Assembly (NCBI GenBank): GCA_003344405.1
Contig: NOWV01000223.1
Location: 1-64,000, forward strand
Direction: 5' to 3'
DNA from: Trichoplax sp. H2
Lineage: Eukaryota; Placozoa; Uniplacotomia; Trichoplacea
Length of the DNA: 64,000 nt
The position numbers and the translations under genes are program-made. Positions within the stretch are counted from its first letter, which is position 1; every line of letters starts with the position of its first letter. Positions 51,401 through 61,309 of the stretch are shown piece by piece. A model generated the notes under the pieces. The model ran no database searches and was not told the DNA's origin. It saw only the letters and a list, made by a program, of their open reading frames with translations.

Positions 51401-54400
51401 CTGATAGCTCAATGATGTTCAATCGCTACTGGCTCCAATTATAATTATTGAATATATTGGTATCGGATTTTCCATAATTTGCATTGCTATGACTCTTATA
51501 GTTTACGGAATTTTAAGGTACTACGCCAATTTTCAGTAATGAAATTGTAAAATATACGTACCCTATGCTTAAATAAAAAATAATACAATAGCGTGAAGAT
51601 ACTTCGTAACTATACTTACTTTTAGCCTGTATTGGTTACCTTTTAAATAAGTAATTTTCCGTAGAGATTCAATTTAATAAACGTAGTAATGAAATAAAAT
51701 AAAATATTCCCAATAATAAATCATTCCTCTTATTTTCGGTTTATTAGGCTTAAATCTGATCGATTCATAATTCATCGAAACTTGCTAGTCGCTTTATTCT
51801 TATTGCAGTGTTCTATTATAGCTGGATCTCAATCAGTAGAAAATAAGGTAGACTGGTTTAAGACATATTTTCTATAGAATATTCTTCTAAATATTAAGTT
51901 GGTAACACGCTATGATCATAATTATTACTAGTAAGCGTATACTAGTTATACTTCGCGTACTGGATATATATATTATAAACTCTATACGTACTTGTACTTT
52001 TTACTTTACTATTTTTAGAAGCAATTTTATTGCCTTTAAAAAATGCAGAAATTATCATTTTCTCGTTAATAAATAGAGCAAATCACTTATACTTAAAATT
52101 TCATTACTATCAACCATGTTTAAAGCTTTAATTTAATCTTATACTTATAGACTTTGCTGTAATTATTTTTATTTTTTAATTTATATTTGCATAGACCTAA
52201 GCAGTGTGTCCTAAACCTATTTTTTTGTTTGATTGCGCGTTATAGAATCTGTGTACCGCAATGGCAATCTTGACACATTTCTTTTGCGTAGCAACGTTCT
52301 CCTGGATGTTAATCGAAGCTATCCATTTATATTTTCTCATCATCACAGTCTTTACCAAGAAGAATCGAATTTCAATTTATTACTTCGTCGGTTGGGGTAC
52401 GTTTTACAAGCGTAATCAATCTTAGACTCAAAGACGGTATAGTAAATGCACCGTATTTAGACAAGTTTTCATTGCAGGCTTGCCGATTATTACGGTTGCA
52501 GTAACATTAACGGCCAAATTTGAAGGTTACGTAAACGATACGGGGTCAGTAGTGGCGAAATGCTAATATCATAAGCCAATTATCAAAAATTTCATTGCTA
52601 TATCTATTATAAGAATTCTATTAGCTAGCAAAAAATGATAAATTTACAATCAATAATGATCTATGAGCTTTAAGGTCGCAATAAGATATTTTAAATTCTA
52701 ATTTCTCTATAATAAATTGGCCATATTTTATATTGGTTTTATAATAGGATTTCTAATTTAAATAAATGCTGGTTAAACTTACAAGATGGATTTAAATGGG
52801 CAATCGTAGGACCTGTTATTTCAATTATTGTTGTGTGTATTTAATAGGCAGCGTACTGTAATAGTATATTTCTGAAATTTATACAGCATATGTATCTATT
52901 TATAAATTCATAAGGTATCAAATTTGATTTAGAAAGGATATTTAAAAGAAGGATCTTTTAATTCAAATTTGTATTGCCTTATATTATATAGGTTAATACT
53001 GTCGTAATGATTTGTGTAGTCAAGGTTACTGTTTCATCTACTATAGCTGATGCTTATAAAAATGATAGCCGTAAAGGAAGATTGCAGGGTACTAAGTAAG
53101 TTGAAAAGGAGACATATTAAAAAATTTAAATGATTTATTCAATAGATAAAAATTAAACTTATTGAACATTTCATCCATAGATCAATGGTCAAGGCTAGCG
53201 CAATACTAACGCCTATTCTAGGTCTAACATGGCTGCTGGCTTTAATTCCGATTACAAAGCAAACCATTGTATTTACCTATCTCTCCGTCATATTAAATTC
53301 TTGCCAGGTAATAATTTATGGATGTTACTTTTGAATAAAGTCGTATAATTGCCAATATATATGCAAGAAATACATACTGGTGTCACGGTACGAACTACCG
53401 TGAAGAAATAGCTATCTAAATTTGGTTAATATAGTATAGTGATATTATATTACAACTAGTTACTTACAATAGGAATTACTCTAATTATAAATGTGTTACA
53501 GTAAATTTATTGCTGTGCTGTAATATGTGCTGAAATGATTCTGTGAATGGACATATTGTAGTCCGACTGTGAAAAACTACTTAGTAGATGTTCTCACCCA
53601 AGTGTTATTATAAGATGACTTGTGAATGTTAGCTGCTGTAGAAGGGTATATAAACCCGTCAGATAGTTGAATAAAGCAGTTCTCAATTGTATAGTTGTTT
53701 TAACGTAGAATCAAAGGCGTCTAAATTCTTGTAAGTAGGGATACTGAATCCCGGAGACTATAGTAATTTAGAGATTTGTTTTACGTTATACTTGTCACGA
53801 AGTTGGTTTGTGACAACTAGATCTTTCGGGTCTCTTCTCTATCATACTGGTATAATCTATAAAGTAGAATAAGTAGGGATTTTTCAATAGTGCTCACTGT
53901 TCGTACTAATTATTTTGCATGATCAAACCTTTGATTCATAGTCTTCGATGTATTTTCTATATCAGCGTATTACAAATATTTTACCTTATTAAAATTCTTT
54001 CTGATCATTTTCAATATCTGTATAATTCTTTATTTGCTGTTTGCAGGGTATTACTATCTTCGTGTTCCATTGCGTTTTAAGTAGTGAGGTAAGATTAAAA
54101 ATTTTTAACAATAATAAGCTATTACAACTGGCTTTTGAAGTATGAAGACGCATGTTACAGTGTTATATACTGTATTACAGTAGAAATATCTATGTTAGGA
54201 TAATTCTATTAGACTATCCTTATTTAGTTAACTTCTAATTTGGATATACTGTGTTTTAATATAGTACTGACTTTTTATGACAGTNNNNNNNNNNNNNNNN
54301 NNNNTAGGTCTAACATGGCTGCTGGCTTTAATTCCGATTACAAAGCAAACCATTGTATTTACCTATCTCTCCGTCATATTAAATTCTTGCCAGGTAATAA

Positions 54401-55699
54401 TTTATGGATGTTACTTTTGAATAAAGTCGTATAATTGCCAATATATATGCAAGAAATACATACTAGATCTTTCGGGTCTCTTCTCTATCATACTGGTATA
54501 ATCTATAAAGTAGAATAAGTAAGGATTTTTCAATAGTGCTCACTGTTCGTACTAATTATTTTGCATGATCAAACCTTTGATTCATAGTCTTCGATGTATT
54601 TTCTATATCAGCGTATTACAAATATTTTACCTTATTAAAATTCTTTCTGATCATTTTCAATATCTGTATAATTCTTTATTTGCTGTTTGCAGGGTATTAC
54701 TATCTTCGTGTTCCATTGCGTTTTAAGTAGTGAGGTAAAATTAAAAATTTTTAACAATAATAAGCTATTACAACTGGCTTTTGAAGTATGAAGACGCAAT
54801 ATATCAGAACAAATTATCGGATATTAGAAGAATGAATTTTGTTTTTTGACGACTGTACTACACAACCAGAGAGTATGATCAATTATTAAGTGGGAAACTG
54901 AAATATATTGTCTAACAGGTTCGTCAGAAATATACGCTTTTAATATCAAGACGAAGTGCCATACAATCTTCGAATAAGGTAAATAGTATAAGGATNNNNN
55001 NNNNNNNNNNNNNNNAGTAAATGATTCCGAGGTTAATTGTATTAACTATGACTCATGAACTATTGAGAAGTAGTATATAAATGCAGTATATCGTGAAATA
55101 AAGGGAATTCTCCAACTTAGTGTTTAACGTAAAATACGAAGCGTTTAAGTCTTTGTGTAGTCTGCTAGTAGAGCAAAAGTGTTTGTGATAATGTAGATAT
55201 CGTTCTTTGATACGTGGTTCAAGGAATTGACTTATTGATCGTATATTACGTTATCTTGCTGCAAAGCTGCTTTGTGACAACGCAATATATCAGAACAAAT
55301 TGTCGGATATTAGAAGAATGAATTTTGTTTTTTGACGACTGTACTACACAACCAGAGAGTATGATCAATTAAAAAGTAGGAAACTGAAATATATTGTCTA
55401 ACAGGTTCGTCAGAAATATACGCTTTTAATATCAAGGCGAAGTGCCGTACAATCTTCGAATAAGGTAAATAGTATAAGGATAAGGTTGATTCATTATTTT
55501 ACATCAATTAAATGTAGCGATATAACGTATAAAGCGAATTAATTATATAATAAATTTTTTTAATGTTATTATTGTGATTACCAAGCTCTTTTTCTTAAAT
55601 ACGTAGGCTTCCTTATTTATTGAGGACAACGCAAACCTAAAAACTGATAATTCAGTAAAGAAAGGCAAGTCATTGTTCAAGCTATTGCATTTCTACTAG
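42078..55699 (+). CDS. Gene B: lectin-headed adhesion GPCR, paralogue of gene A
   Basis: Architecture and intron phases match gene A: C-type lectin exon (42078-42494), symmetric stalk exons (42843-47821), GAIN (48592-50628), GPS (50970-51263), seven-helix core (51408-54088) and tail with TAG stop (55405-55699). The first coding exon and signal peptide are missing, and fewer stalk exons were found than in gene A. Three solo LTRs sit in introns. Two warnings apply. An in-frame TGA lies in stalk exon 44951-45463, and the assembly around 53.2-55.5 kb mixes two haplotypes. Exon skipping could bypass the TGA without frame change, so the gene may still be functional. Confidence 0.75.
42843..47821 (+). 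CDS. Gene B exons: Ser/Thr-rich extracellular stalk
   Basis: Symmetric phase 1-1 exons: 42843-42887, 42996-43025 (tentative), 43490-43528 (tentative), 44951-45463 (described separately), 46193-46282, 46818-46883, 47131-47202 and 47468-47821. Good acceptors include TTTCTTTATAG, CATATTTCCTTCAG and ATATTTACAG, and donors include G|GTGAGA and G|GTAAGC. Products are Ser/Thr-rich, for example TSPSESSSAN in 46193-46282. The last exon (118 codons, Tyr- and Ser-rich) is the positional partner of 23837-24238 of gene A. More exons may be missed between 43.5 and 44.9 kb. Confidence 0.65.
44380..44520 (-). promoter_or_regulatory. LTR-like TATA and polyA pair, reverse strand
   Basis: Read on the minus strand, GGTATATAAGAGGGAG is followed about 70 b later by CAAATAAAGATG. 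This is the same promoter-then-polyA layout as the LTRs in this window. I could not delimit termini or a target duplication and found no second copy. Confidence 0.25.
44951..45463 (+). CDS. Gene B stalk exon: 11-residue repeats with in-frame TGA
   Basis: This 171-codon symmetric exon runs from acceptor CAGTCTACAG (phase 1) to donor TTAG|GTAAAA (phase 1). About 14 imperfect repeats of 33 b encode a pattern close to T-A-I-x-D-N-R-L-S-S-S, an extended Ser/Thr-rich, probably O-glycosylated stalk. A single TGA (45439-45441) interrupts the frame eight codons before the donor; the frame on both sides is otherwise open. Without readthrough or skipping the protein would end before the GAIN domain. The alternatives are a sequencing error, a null allele, or a true stop giving a secreted lectin-stalk isoform. 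Confidence 0.7.
47902..48535 (+). mobile_element. Solo LTR, family C (long variant), in a gene B intron
   Basis: This 634-b copy starts TGTTACAGTG and ends GTTTTGTAACT, flanked by a perfect 5-b duplication ATTCA (47897-47901 and 48536-48540). It is about 140 b longer than the other family C copies because of extra sequence in its 5' half. It lies 56 b before the exon 48592. Confidence 0.88.
48592..50628 (+). CDS. Gene B exons: GAIN domain
   Basis: Exons are 48592-48680, 48753-48941, 49060-49116, 49680-49791, 50032-50166, 50308-50377 and 50508-50628, with the same phase series as gene A. The second encodes a helical segment (ANDTLRALAKINEELA and on). The fourth contains ILDRFFLRVADNL and the last SDIITCKIDPYP. 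Acceptors at 49059 and 49679 end in AAG, mirroring gene A at 25115. The first exon is Pro/Thr-rich and links stalk to GAIN. Confidence 0.8.
50970..51263 (+). CDS. Gene B exons: GPS cleavage motif
   Basis: Exon 50970-51019 encodes LKCVYLNL in phase 0-2, where gene A has WKCMYWDL. Exon 51158-51263 reads KWSHSGC and ends MCNCNHLTHFAIMF. The four cysteines and His-Leu/Thr are intact, but the first Trp and the Asp of the CxxWD block are replaced by Leu and Asn. Cleavage may still occur. The donor chosen, AAT|GTTAGT, is the phase-0 option. Confidence 0.88.
51408..54088 (+). CDS. Gene B exons: seven-transmembrane core
   Basis: Exons are 51408-51517 (TM1), 51748-51847 (TM2), 52246-52396 (TM3), 52478-52544 (TM4), 52748-52832 (ECL2/TM5), 52992-53095 (TM5/ICL3), 53181-53307 (TM6) and 54047-54088 (TM7). 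Signatures are SWMLIEAIHLYFLI in TM3, CWLN with WAIVGPV in ECL2/TM5, and LGLTWLLALIPI in TM6. Only the ECL2 exon differs in length from gene A (85 against 67 b). The intron before TM7 carries the family B LTR. A second TM6-TM7 copy at 54305-54734 is the other haplotype and not an extra exon set. Confidence 0.93.
53381..53815 (+). mobile_element. Solo LTR, family B, polymorphic, in a gene B intron
   Basis: This 435-b copy begins TGTCACGGTACG and ends GGTTTGTGACA, flanked by ACTGG (53376-53380) and ACTAG (53816-53820). The alternative haplotype in the window shows the empty site with a single ACTAG at 54462-54466. It is thus an insertion caught with its unoccupied allele. Confidence 0.95.
54153..55279 (+). 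mobile_element. Solo LTR, family C, polymorphic, broken by assembly gaps
   Basis: The 5' part 54153-54284 and 3' part 55016-55279 belong to one family C LTR, flanked by a perfect duplication ACGCA (54148-54152 and 55280-55284). The middle was not assembled and the gap holds a contig from the other haplotype, where ACGCA occurs once (54794-54798). The true LTR is probably about 490 b long. Confidence 0.92.
54285..55015. other. Alternative-haplotype contig between two 20-N gaps
   Basis: Runs of 20 N lie at 54285-54304 and 54996-55015. The 691 b between them repeat 53219-53380, 53816-54152 and 55285-55475 almost exactly, without either LTR. It contains part of the TM6 exon (54305-54393), TM7 (54693-54734) and the first tail exon (54919-54978). 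One codon differs in the tail (Ile against Val in SRRSA[I/V]Q). This is a scaffolding artefact and not a real tandem repeat. Confidence 0.95.
55405..55699 (+). CDS. Gene B exons: C-terminal tail and stop
   Basis: Exon 55405-55464 encodes VRQKYTLLISRRSA and onward, directly after TM7 in phase 0. Exon 55607-55699 begins ASLFIEDNANL and ends with TAG at 55697-55699. The tail is about 50 residues, basic near the membrane, without a recognised interaction motif. Confidence 0.85.
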
Positions 55700-56095
55700 C
55701 AAATGATAATCGATGTTTAATCTCATTTATATCCTAGCAAGTATTATGATAAAATTTCTGCTTAATTAATTTAACCGAGATAGAAAATAACAAAATATAC
55801 GTCATTATTACGTAGATGATTTGAAAGTGGTACGGATAACATCGGTAAGCTTGTATTGCACTAGCCGAAAAATATTCTTAGTAAAAGGTTCCATCAATAA
55901 TATTGCGAAAATCATATAGACATGTTAGCTTTGTTTGATACTTATTAGCTTATTTGCTTATATCCCTCTCTCCGACTATGTATATAAAATATTTATGAAC
56001 AGTCCAGATCTCTGACCAACCACAAAGAAAATTATATTAATCACCCTAACTAAAGAGCTTTCGTGAAACAAAGAGAGAAGCTAGATTTTGTTTAT
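55700..56095. other. 3' flank of gene B
   Basis: About 400 b between the gene B stop codon and the next LTR. I see no canonical AATAAA here and no other feature. Confidence 0.4.
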
Positions 56096-57159
56096 TGTCA
56101 CGGTAGTGAATCTACCGTAATGAATGATATCTTACTTAATTTAGACATGTATACGTATCACGATAAGATAGTTATTGATTTGGATATGTGCATGAATTAT
56201 TTTATGACTTAATATAGCCGATACAAACCTATTCCTGATACAGGTTAAATTATACTAAATATAGTATATGAATTGTCAATGGTAAATTTAATATAAATCC
56301 TGTTAATTATAAGCTAGAGCAAATATAAAGTTAATCTATAGTAATATTACAAATTAATTGGATTAGACTAGCAGTAATTTAATGCATTCACGAAGTCTTA
56401 TTGGTCGAAATATATCACACATCGTAAGCCGGTTTTATGGCTAGAAAAGCTATTTAAATGATTGATTTTGAATATTAAATTAGACTTGTGTAATGTAACT
56501 TAGTATTGTGATTGTAGACTGTTTGCCATGTGTAGTATAATGTACGGTAGATACTTATCCTAAGAGATATTTGGTAGCTATAACTATAGACTGTAGTGGT
56601 AGAGACTTTATGCTAGAGTACAGATGACTATATACAGTAAGCTGTTGAGTTACTAATATGGCTATAAGTAAAAATAGAACTGTAAATCAGACATTAGGAT
56701 ATGGTTAATTCATTGTACTTTGGCTGGTGTGAATAATGTCTACGTAAGTACTGTAGTCGTATCCATATTGGATTAATGATGGTCCGCAGTAGAATAGTCT
56801 TACTAAGAATAATTTAACTATGTGTAAAATAAGGTAAAAGGTTGCCATGCGGATTGTAGCTGCGAATGCTACGAAAAGTATAAAAGCATGCAACTTTAGA
56901 TTATTCTGTTAGTTCGTTGTAGAAGTCTTTAGAAGTAGTATTCGGCTAAAGTAGAGCTGTGTGTAGTTGATCTTTGCATAAGATTCAATAAAGCCCTTAT
57001 TTTTCTAAAATTTGGAATTTCGTGATTGGTATATATCACAACTTGCATTTTCTAGAATAAAGATATAGTTAGAAGAATCAGAAAGTGCATTTCTCAGATA
57101 TTGTTACTTATCTAGGGTAATCTAATTAGTTTAGATTAGGCAAGTGTAGTTAAGTAACA
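56096..57159 (+). mobile_element. Solo LTR, family E, interrupted by an LTR A insertion
   Basis: Outer segments 56096-56488 and 57046-57159 reconstruct the 518-b LTR at 1201-1718. It opens TGTCACGGTAGTG and ends AAGTAACA. GTTTA follows the element and also occurs at 56090-56094, one base before the start, a likely target duplication. Family A inserted inside it. Confidence 0.88.
56489..57040 (+). mobile_element. Solo LTR, family A, nested in LTR E
   Basis: This 552-b copy begins TGTAATGTAAC and ends ATATATCACA, with a perfect duplication ACTTG (56484-56488 and 57041-57045). It has a TATA box (AGTATAAAAGC near 56878) and AATAAAGCCC near the 3' end. It is very similar to 32054-32602. Confidence 0.93.
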
Positions 57160-59596
57160 GTTTACAATACTTTAAATGAATAAAACTAAGTAAGTTGGCT
57201 ATTACCTTTAATATTATTGTCTGCAAGGATTCAATATGTTTGGTATTTTATGGCACTGATTTATTTCATACGGTAGCTGTTTCATAAACTGTAGTTTATA
57301 ACATCCTATAGGATCAAGTAGAATTAACCTTGCAGATACTTTCAGCTAAATTATTGTATATGTATTATGGTGTATATGTGACTCCATGCTAATTACATTT
57401 TTAATGACAAATGATAAGCTAATGGAGATTGTAATAATTTAAAAAGTATGGACAGAAAATAGATTAATAAAAAATAGATGCAATTTTTTGCAACAATCGC
57501 AGCACACTCTATTTGATAGTCATAATAGATAAACGCTAATGCGAGACTTGAAAGCTGAAAATGCTATCGGATAATAATTGAAATATATAGAAATCTATCG
57601 TATCTCATTTGCAAGAAATATTTTGATAATTAATTTATTTGATGTCAAACAATTTTCTTGCAGACATAATTGTCTAAGCTGCGATGGTGCAAAGCTAGAA
57701 GAATTATTGCTTCATTATGAAAAGGCTATTTAGACTATAAACCGGATAATTTAACGCACACACTTTACCGCATTGTATTAATTTTACGCTGCATAGGATT
57801 GAATGCTGTAAATATTTAGTCCACCCTTGTTGTATTAAAACAGGTACATTACAGCATTAGTTTAATTTTACGGTGTATAGGATTGAACACTGCAAAGTAT
57901 TTAATTCAAGTCCATAATATCAAATTCATATTGACATTGTTTTCATCCTATACTACACATTGCACAGAAATAAATTGTCTACGTTAAATTGTCCTAGACC
58001 TAGATGGACCAAGTCCTAGCGTATACGATCAGAAGCTTCTTCGTAGAATGGTACTTTACCACATAATGTCGGGTTGTCATGCATTACGTTTCTTGATGTA
58101 ACTTATAAAATGGTACATATACTCGTATGTAACAACGAGAGTATTGTAATCGACGTACAAATTACTTTTCCTACAGGATATCGTAGATATCGACAAGAAA
58201 TAGTTATAGTTATTTTAAGCTTCATGATAACGTATTAATGTAGTAGACATGTACAATCATTATTCCATTACTAATCTACATAAAATATCCAACTTAATGA
58301 AAATAGTAATTGCAAATAATTAATTTTGACCAGAATAATTCATCATGGGCAATTAAATAATCATTTATACATCTATCTTTAAGGAGGCATGCTCGCACCT
58401 TATTTGAATATCATGGAGCTTATTATGCAATTTAAAATAAGGTGATATGTACTAAATGTTTACCAGGGTGGAAAATCTTCCTAAATTTCCGATTAGTTAT
58501 GGATTATATACCAGCATTCTTGCAAACATAGACATGTTTATGTATCTATATGCACGACTTTATTGACTTACCAAGCATGATAATATTTTTCAATTCATAG
58601 CTAGTTGTATTATGAATACGAGTATACAATTACATTTCTTATACTTGCCAAACCCATCTTTTCGCTGAAAAAATCCGGCAAGCTTTACATGATCTTCGAT
58701 ACAATCATCGATTGCAATCTAGTGTCCAGTATTTGATCTTCTTCGATAAAGAATATTCCAATTGTATAAAGCCCTGAAAATATGAGGTGAAACTTGAGGT
58801 ACCTTCTATCTTGATTATTATTCAAGTGCTAATAACTTAGTGCATAGACGTAATTTATCTCATTTGTCGATATCAGCGGCGAAAAGCTTTATCTTAAATC
58901 ACTATTTACTTTGATTTAAAATGAATTACAGTGAAGCTTTATCTGGATAAATATGTTTGAAGCCGTTAATACTTTAGTCAATCAATCAAAAACCAATTAA
59001 AAAGTTTAATAGAATTTTGGGAAATACTTTAGACAATCATGTTTAAAATTTAAAAAATGTTAGTCTGATCCATTTTGCAAATGTAGAGAATATTAACACA
59101 CTAGTAATCGAATACTATTGAACTTCCCTAATCATCTTTTAGTTATAGTTATGTACGATGCTACGATACACTTATAAGACTGTACGTTGAATACGATGTA
59201 TTACTATATATAGCATTAATACAATTATATTGCTATTGTGTGTTTACTTAATTTCGATATTACCTGAATTTGGTAAAGTACAAACTTGCTATTATCACAT
59301 GTTGCATAATAATAATCGTGATTGATTATTTATAGTATTCTACACAAATAATATTCTACACTTGATAATTCAGCATGTTAATGTGGATTGTGTTGCGTAC
59401 ACTAAGGAATCTACTGTTGCACAAACTTGCAATAGCATTGCGTTATAAGTGTGAACGGCGTACGTATATAAACCGCCGTTTTCAATACGATAAAGAGAGA
59501 ATAGGAGTTAGAAGTAATTTTTACAAAAGCTTCAACTATATGTTCATTTTCTTGACTTATGCTAATTGAGAATAGTACGATCCTTGAATACGGTTG
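57160..59596. other. Intergenic, one short tandem repeat
   Basis: No gene recognised. An open frame at 59375-59569 contains a TATA-like CGTATATAAACCGCC and looks like promoter or LTR sequence rather than protein. I found no second copy to confirm an LTR. Confidence 0.4.
57770..57912. repeat. Two-copy tandem repeat, 84-b period
   Basis: The segment starting at 57770 recurs at 57854. Shared blocks are TTAATTTTACG, ATAGGATTGAA and a run ending AGTCC. The copies are diverged, so the duplication is old. Confidence 0.6.
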
Positions 59597-60190
59597 TGTA
59601 AAGCAACTCAGTGTTGCGATTATAGACTTATAGCCATGCTTAGTATGACGTACAGTAGTCTTTTCTTATATTGGGAAAATTAACGATATGTCCCTATATT
59701 CTATATTTTTATCTTATGATATATTTAGTAGCCCATAATTATAAACTTTAGGGATAGACTCTATGCTAAAGTACAGATTACTACATACAGTAAAATTTTG
59801 AGCTACTAATAAGGTTACAGTTAGAAATGGAATTGTAAATCATATATTAGGATTTCTTAGTTCATTGTACTTTGAGCGGTAGGAATAATATCTACAAAAA
59901 TAATGTTATCATTTCATATTGGATTAACAATGGTTTACTATAAAATATTGTGACTAATGAAAAGGTGAATATGTGTAAAAATATAGTAGAATACTGCTAT
60001 GCTGATTGTAGCTGCTAAGGATACGAAGAGTATAAAAGCAGGAGACATTAGATTATCTAATTTTCCTAGAAGTCTTTCCAAAATTTTATTCGGCTATAGT
60101 AGAGCTGTGAGTAGCTAGTATTTGTATCAGATCTAATAAAGTTTTAATTTTCTACAACTTTGGAATTTTCGTGATAGAATTTTTATCCCA
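59597..60190 (+). mobile_element. Solo LTR, family A (diverged, longer)
   Basis: This 594-b copy begins TGTAAAGCAAC and ends TTTTTATCCCA, flanked by a perfect duplication GGTTG (59592-59596 and 60191-60195). It is clearly older than the two nested family A copies but keeps the TATA box (GAGTATAAAAGC) and the AATAAAG region. Confidence 0.88.
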
Positions 60191-60348
60191 GGTTGTTAGT
60201 GTTAACTCTAGATAGTAAGATAGTAATACACAACAATATGATCAAATTTTAATTATCTTCTGAATTTACAATCGACGGATAAATCCATTATATCATCATT
60301 ACTTGGACCGGAGGATATTATCAGTACGGTTTAAATCGTTAAATTGCA

Positions 60349-61284
60349 TGTCCTATGCGTTATTGTAATGTATGATATAACTCGCCGCGAAGAACGAGTA
60401 ACGTGTGAGTAATGTGCTGAGCCTCGTTCGTTTAATTGGTTATTTATTAGTCATTGCCAATTAAAGTTGTTTCCTAGTTGTATCTACAGTAAACTGTACA
60501 GTTTATTAAGGGCTGTTTCCCTACCCGAACGTGTAATACTGAATTACTTCTAACCCTACAGTATCTAGTCACTCAAGGAGATTTACCCTATCTGTAGTGG
60601 TCAAAAATAGTTTATGATTTAAAATATTATTGTTAAATTTTACAGTAGTAGTATGTTTACCCTATCCCTATTTCAGTCAATTCAAGCAATATCTTATTTT
60701 AGCTTCGTATACTACTTCTTATTCTAAATTATATTTATTTAATATGGGCCTTGCGAGTGCAAGACCCCAAGATAGGTATTATTGTCATCCCTCACTTTGG
60801 GCCAATCATACGTCATTTACTCAGACGTACCGGTGTCACTTATCAAGGCGGCATACAGTCCCAATTGACCGCACTATACCACTAACCTCCTTAGCGCTAT
60901 CCACTAGGCCTATAACACCTGATAGAGTGCCTCTAGCACCGCTAATCTACTATCTTATTTATTCGGAGCTCAACATAGTCTAGTTTTCCAATAGAACCAT
61001 GTAAATGTTATGTTGCTTAATTACTATGTGTGCACCACAAGTTTGGTGGTAGGGTATAAAAGGAGGAACGAATACTCAGCTCCTTAGTTCGTGATTAGAT
61101 AGTGTTTCGGCCACTCTATTAATAAAACTATACTAAACTCTTAGAACACTCTTATGCCTGTATGAGCATAAGTAGTATAGGACTACTACTGTTACCTACC
61201 ACACAGTAGACCTCCAGGTGTAGTGGAGATAGAAATAAGTAATCTATTAGTTTAGACTAGTAGTTCGTAAGTTACGTTTGTGAT
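60349..61284 (+). mobile_element. Solo LTR, family D
   Basis: The 3' 280 b (from about 61000: GGGTATAAAAGG box, AATAAAAC, then the GTAGTATAG region) match 31937-32863 in reverse. A 5' patch at about 60380-60415 also matches. A 570-b stretch between them is absent from the other copy. Termini are tentative: TTGCA precedes 60349 and GTGCA follows 61284 (four of five match). The 117-codon open frame at 60630-60983 lies in the extra 570 b and resembles no protein that I know. Confidence 0.65.
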
Positions 61285-61309
61285 GTGCATCTGCTCTGAA
61301 TGCTTACAG

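Noticed and set aside
54305-54995. Extra TM6/TM7/tail exons suggesting a partial third receptor
   Set aside because: Near-identity to the flanking sequence, the bordering N gaps and the clean empty LTR sites show that it is the other haplotype of gene B.
60630-60983. 117-codon open frame
   Set aside because: It lies in the family D LTR region, is not preserved in the other copy and has no recognisable domain.
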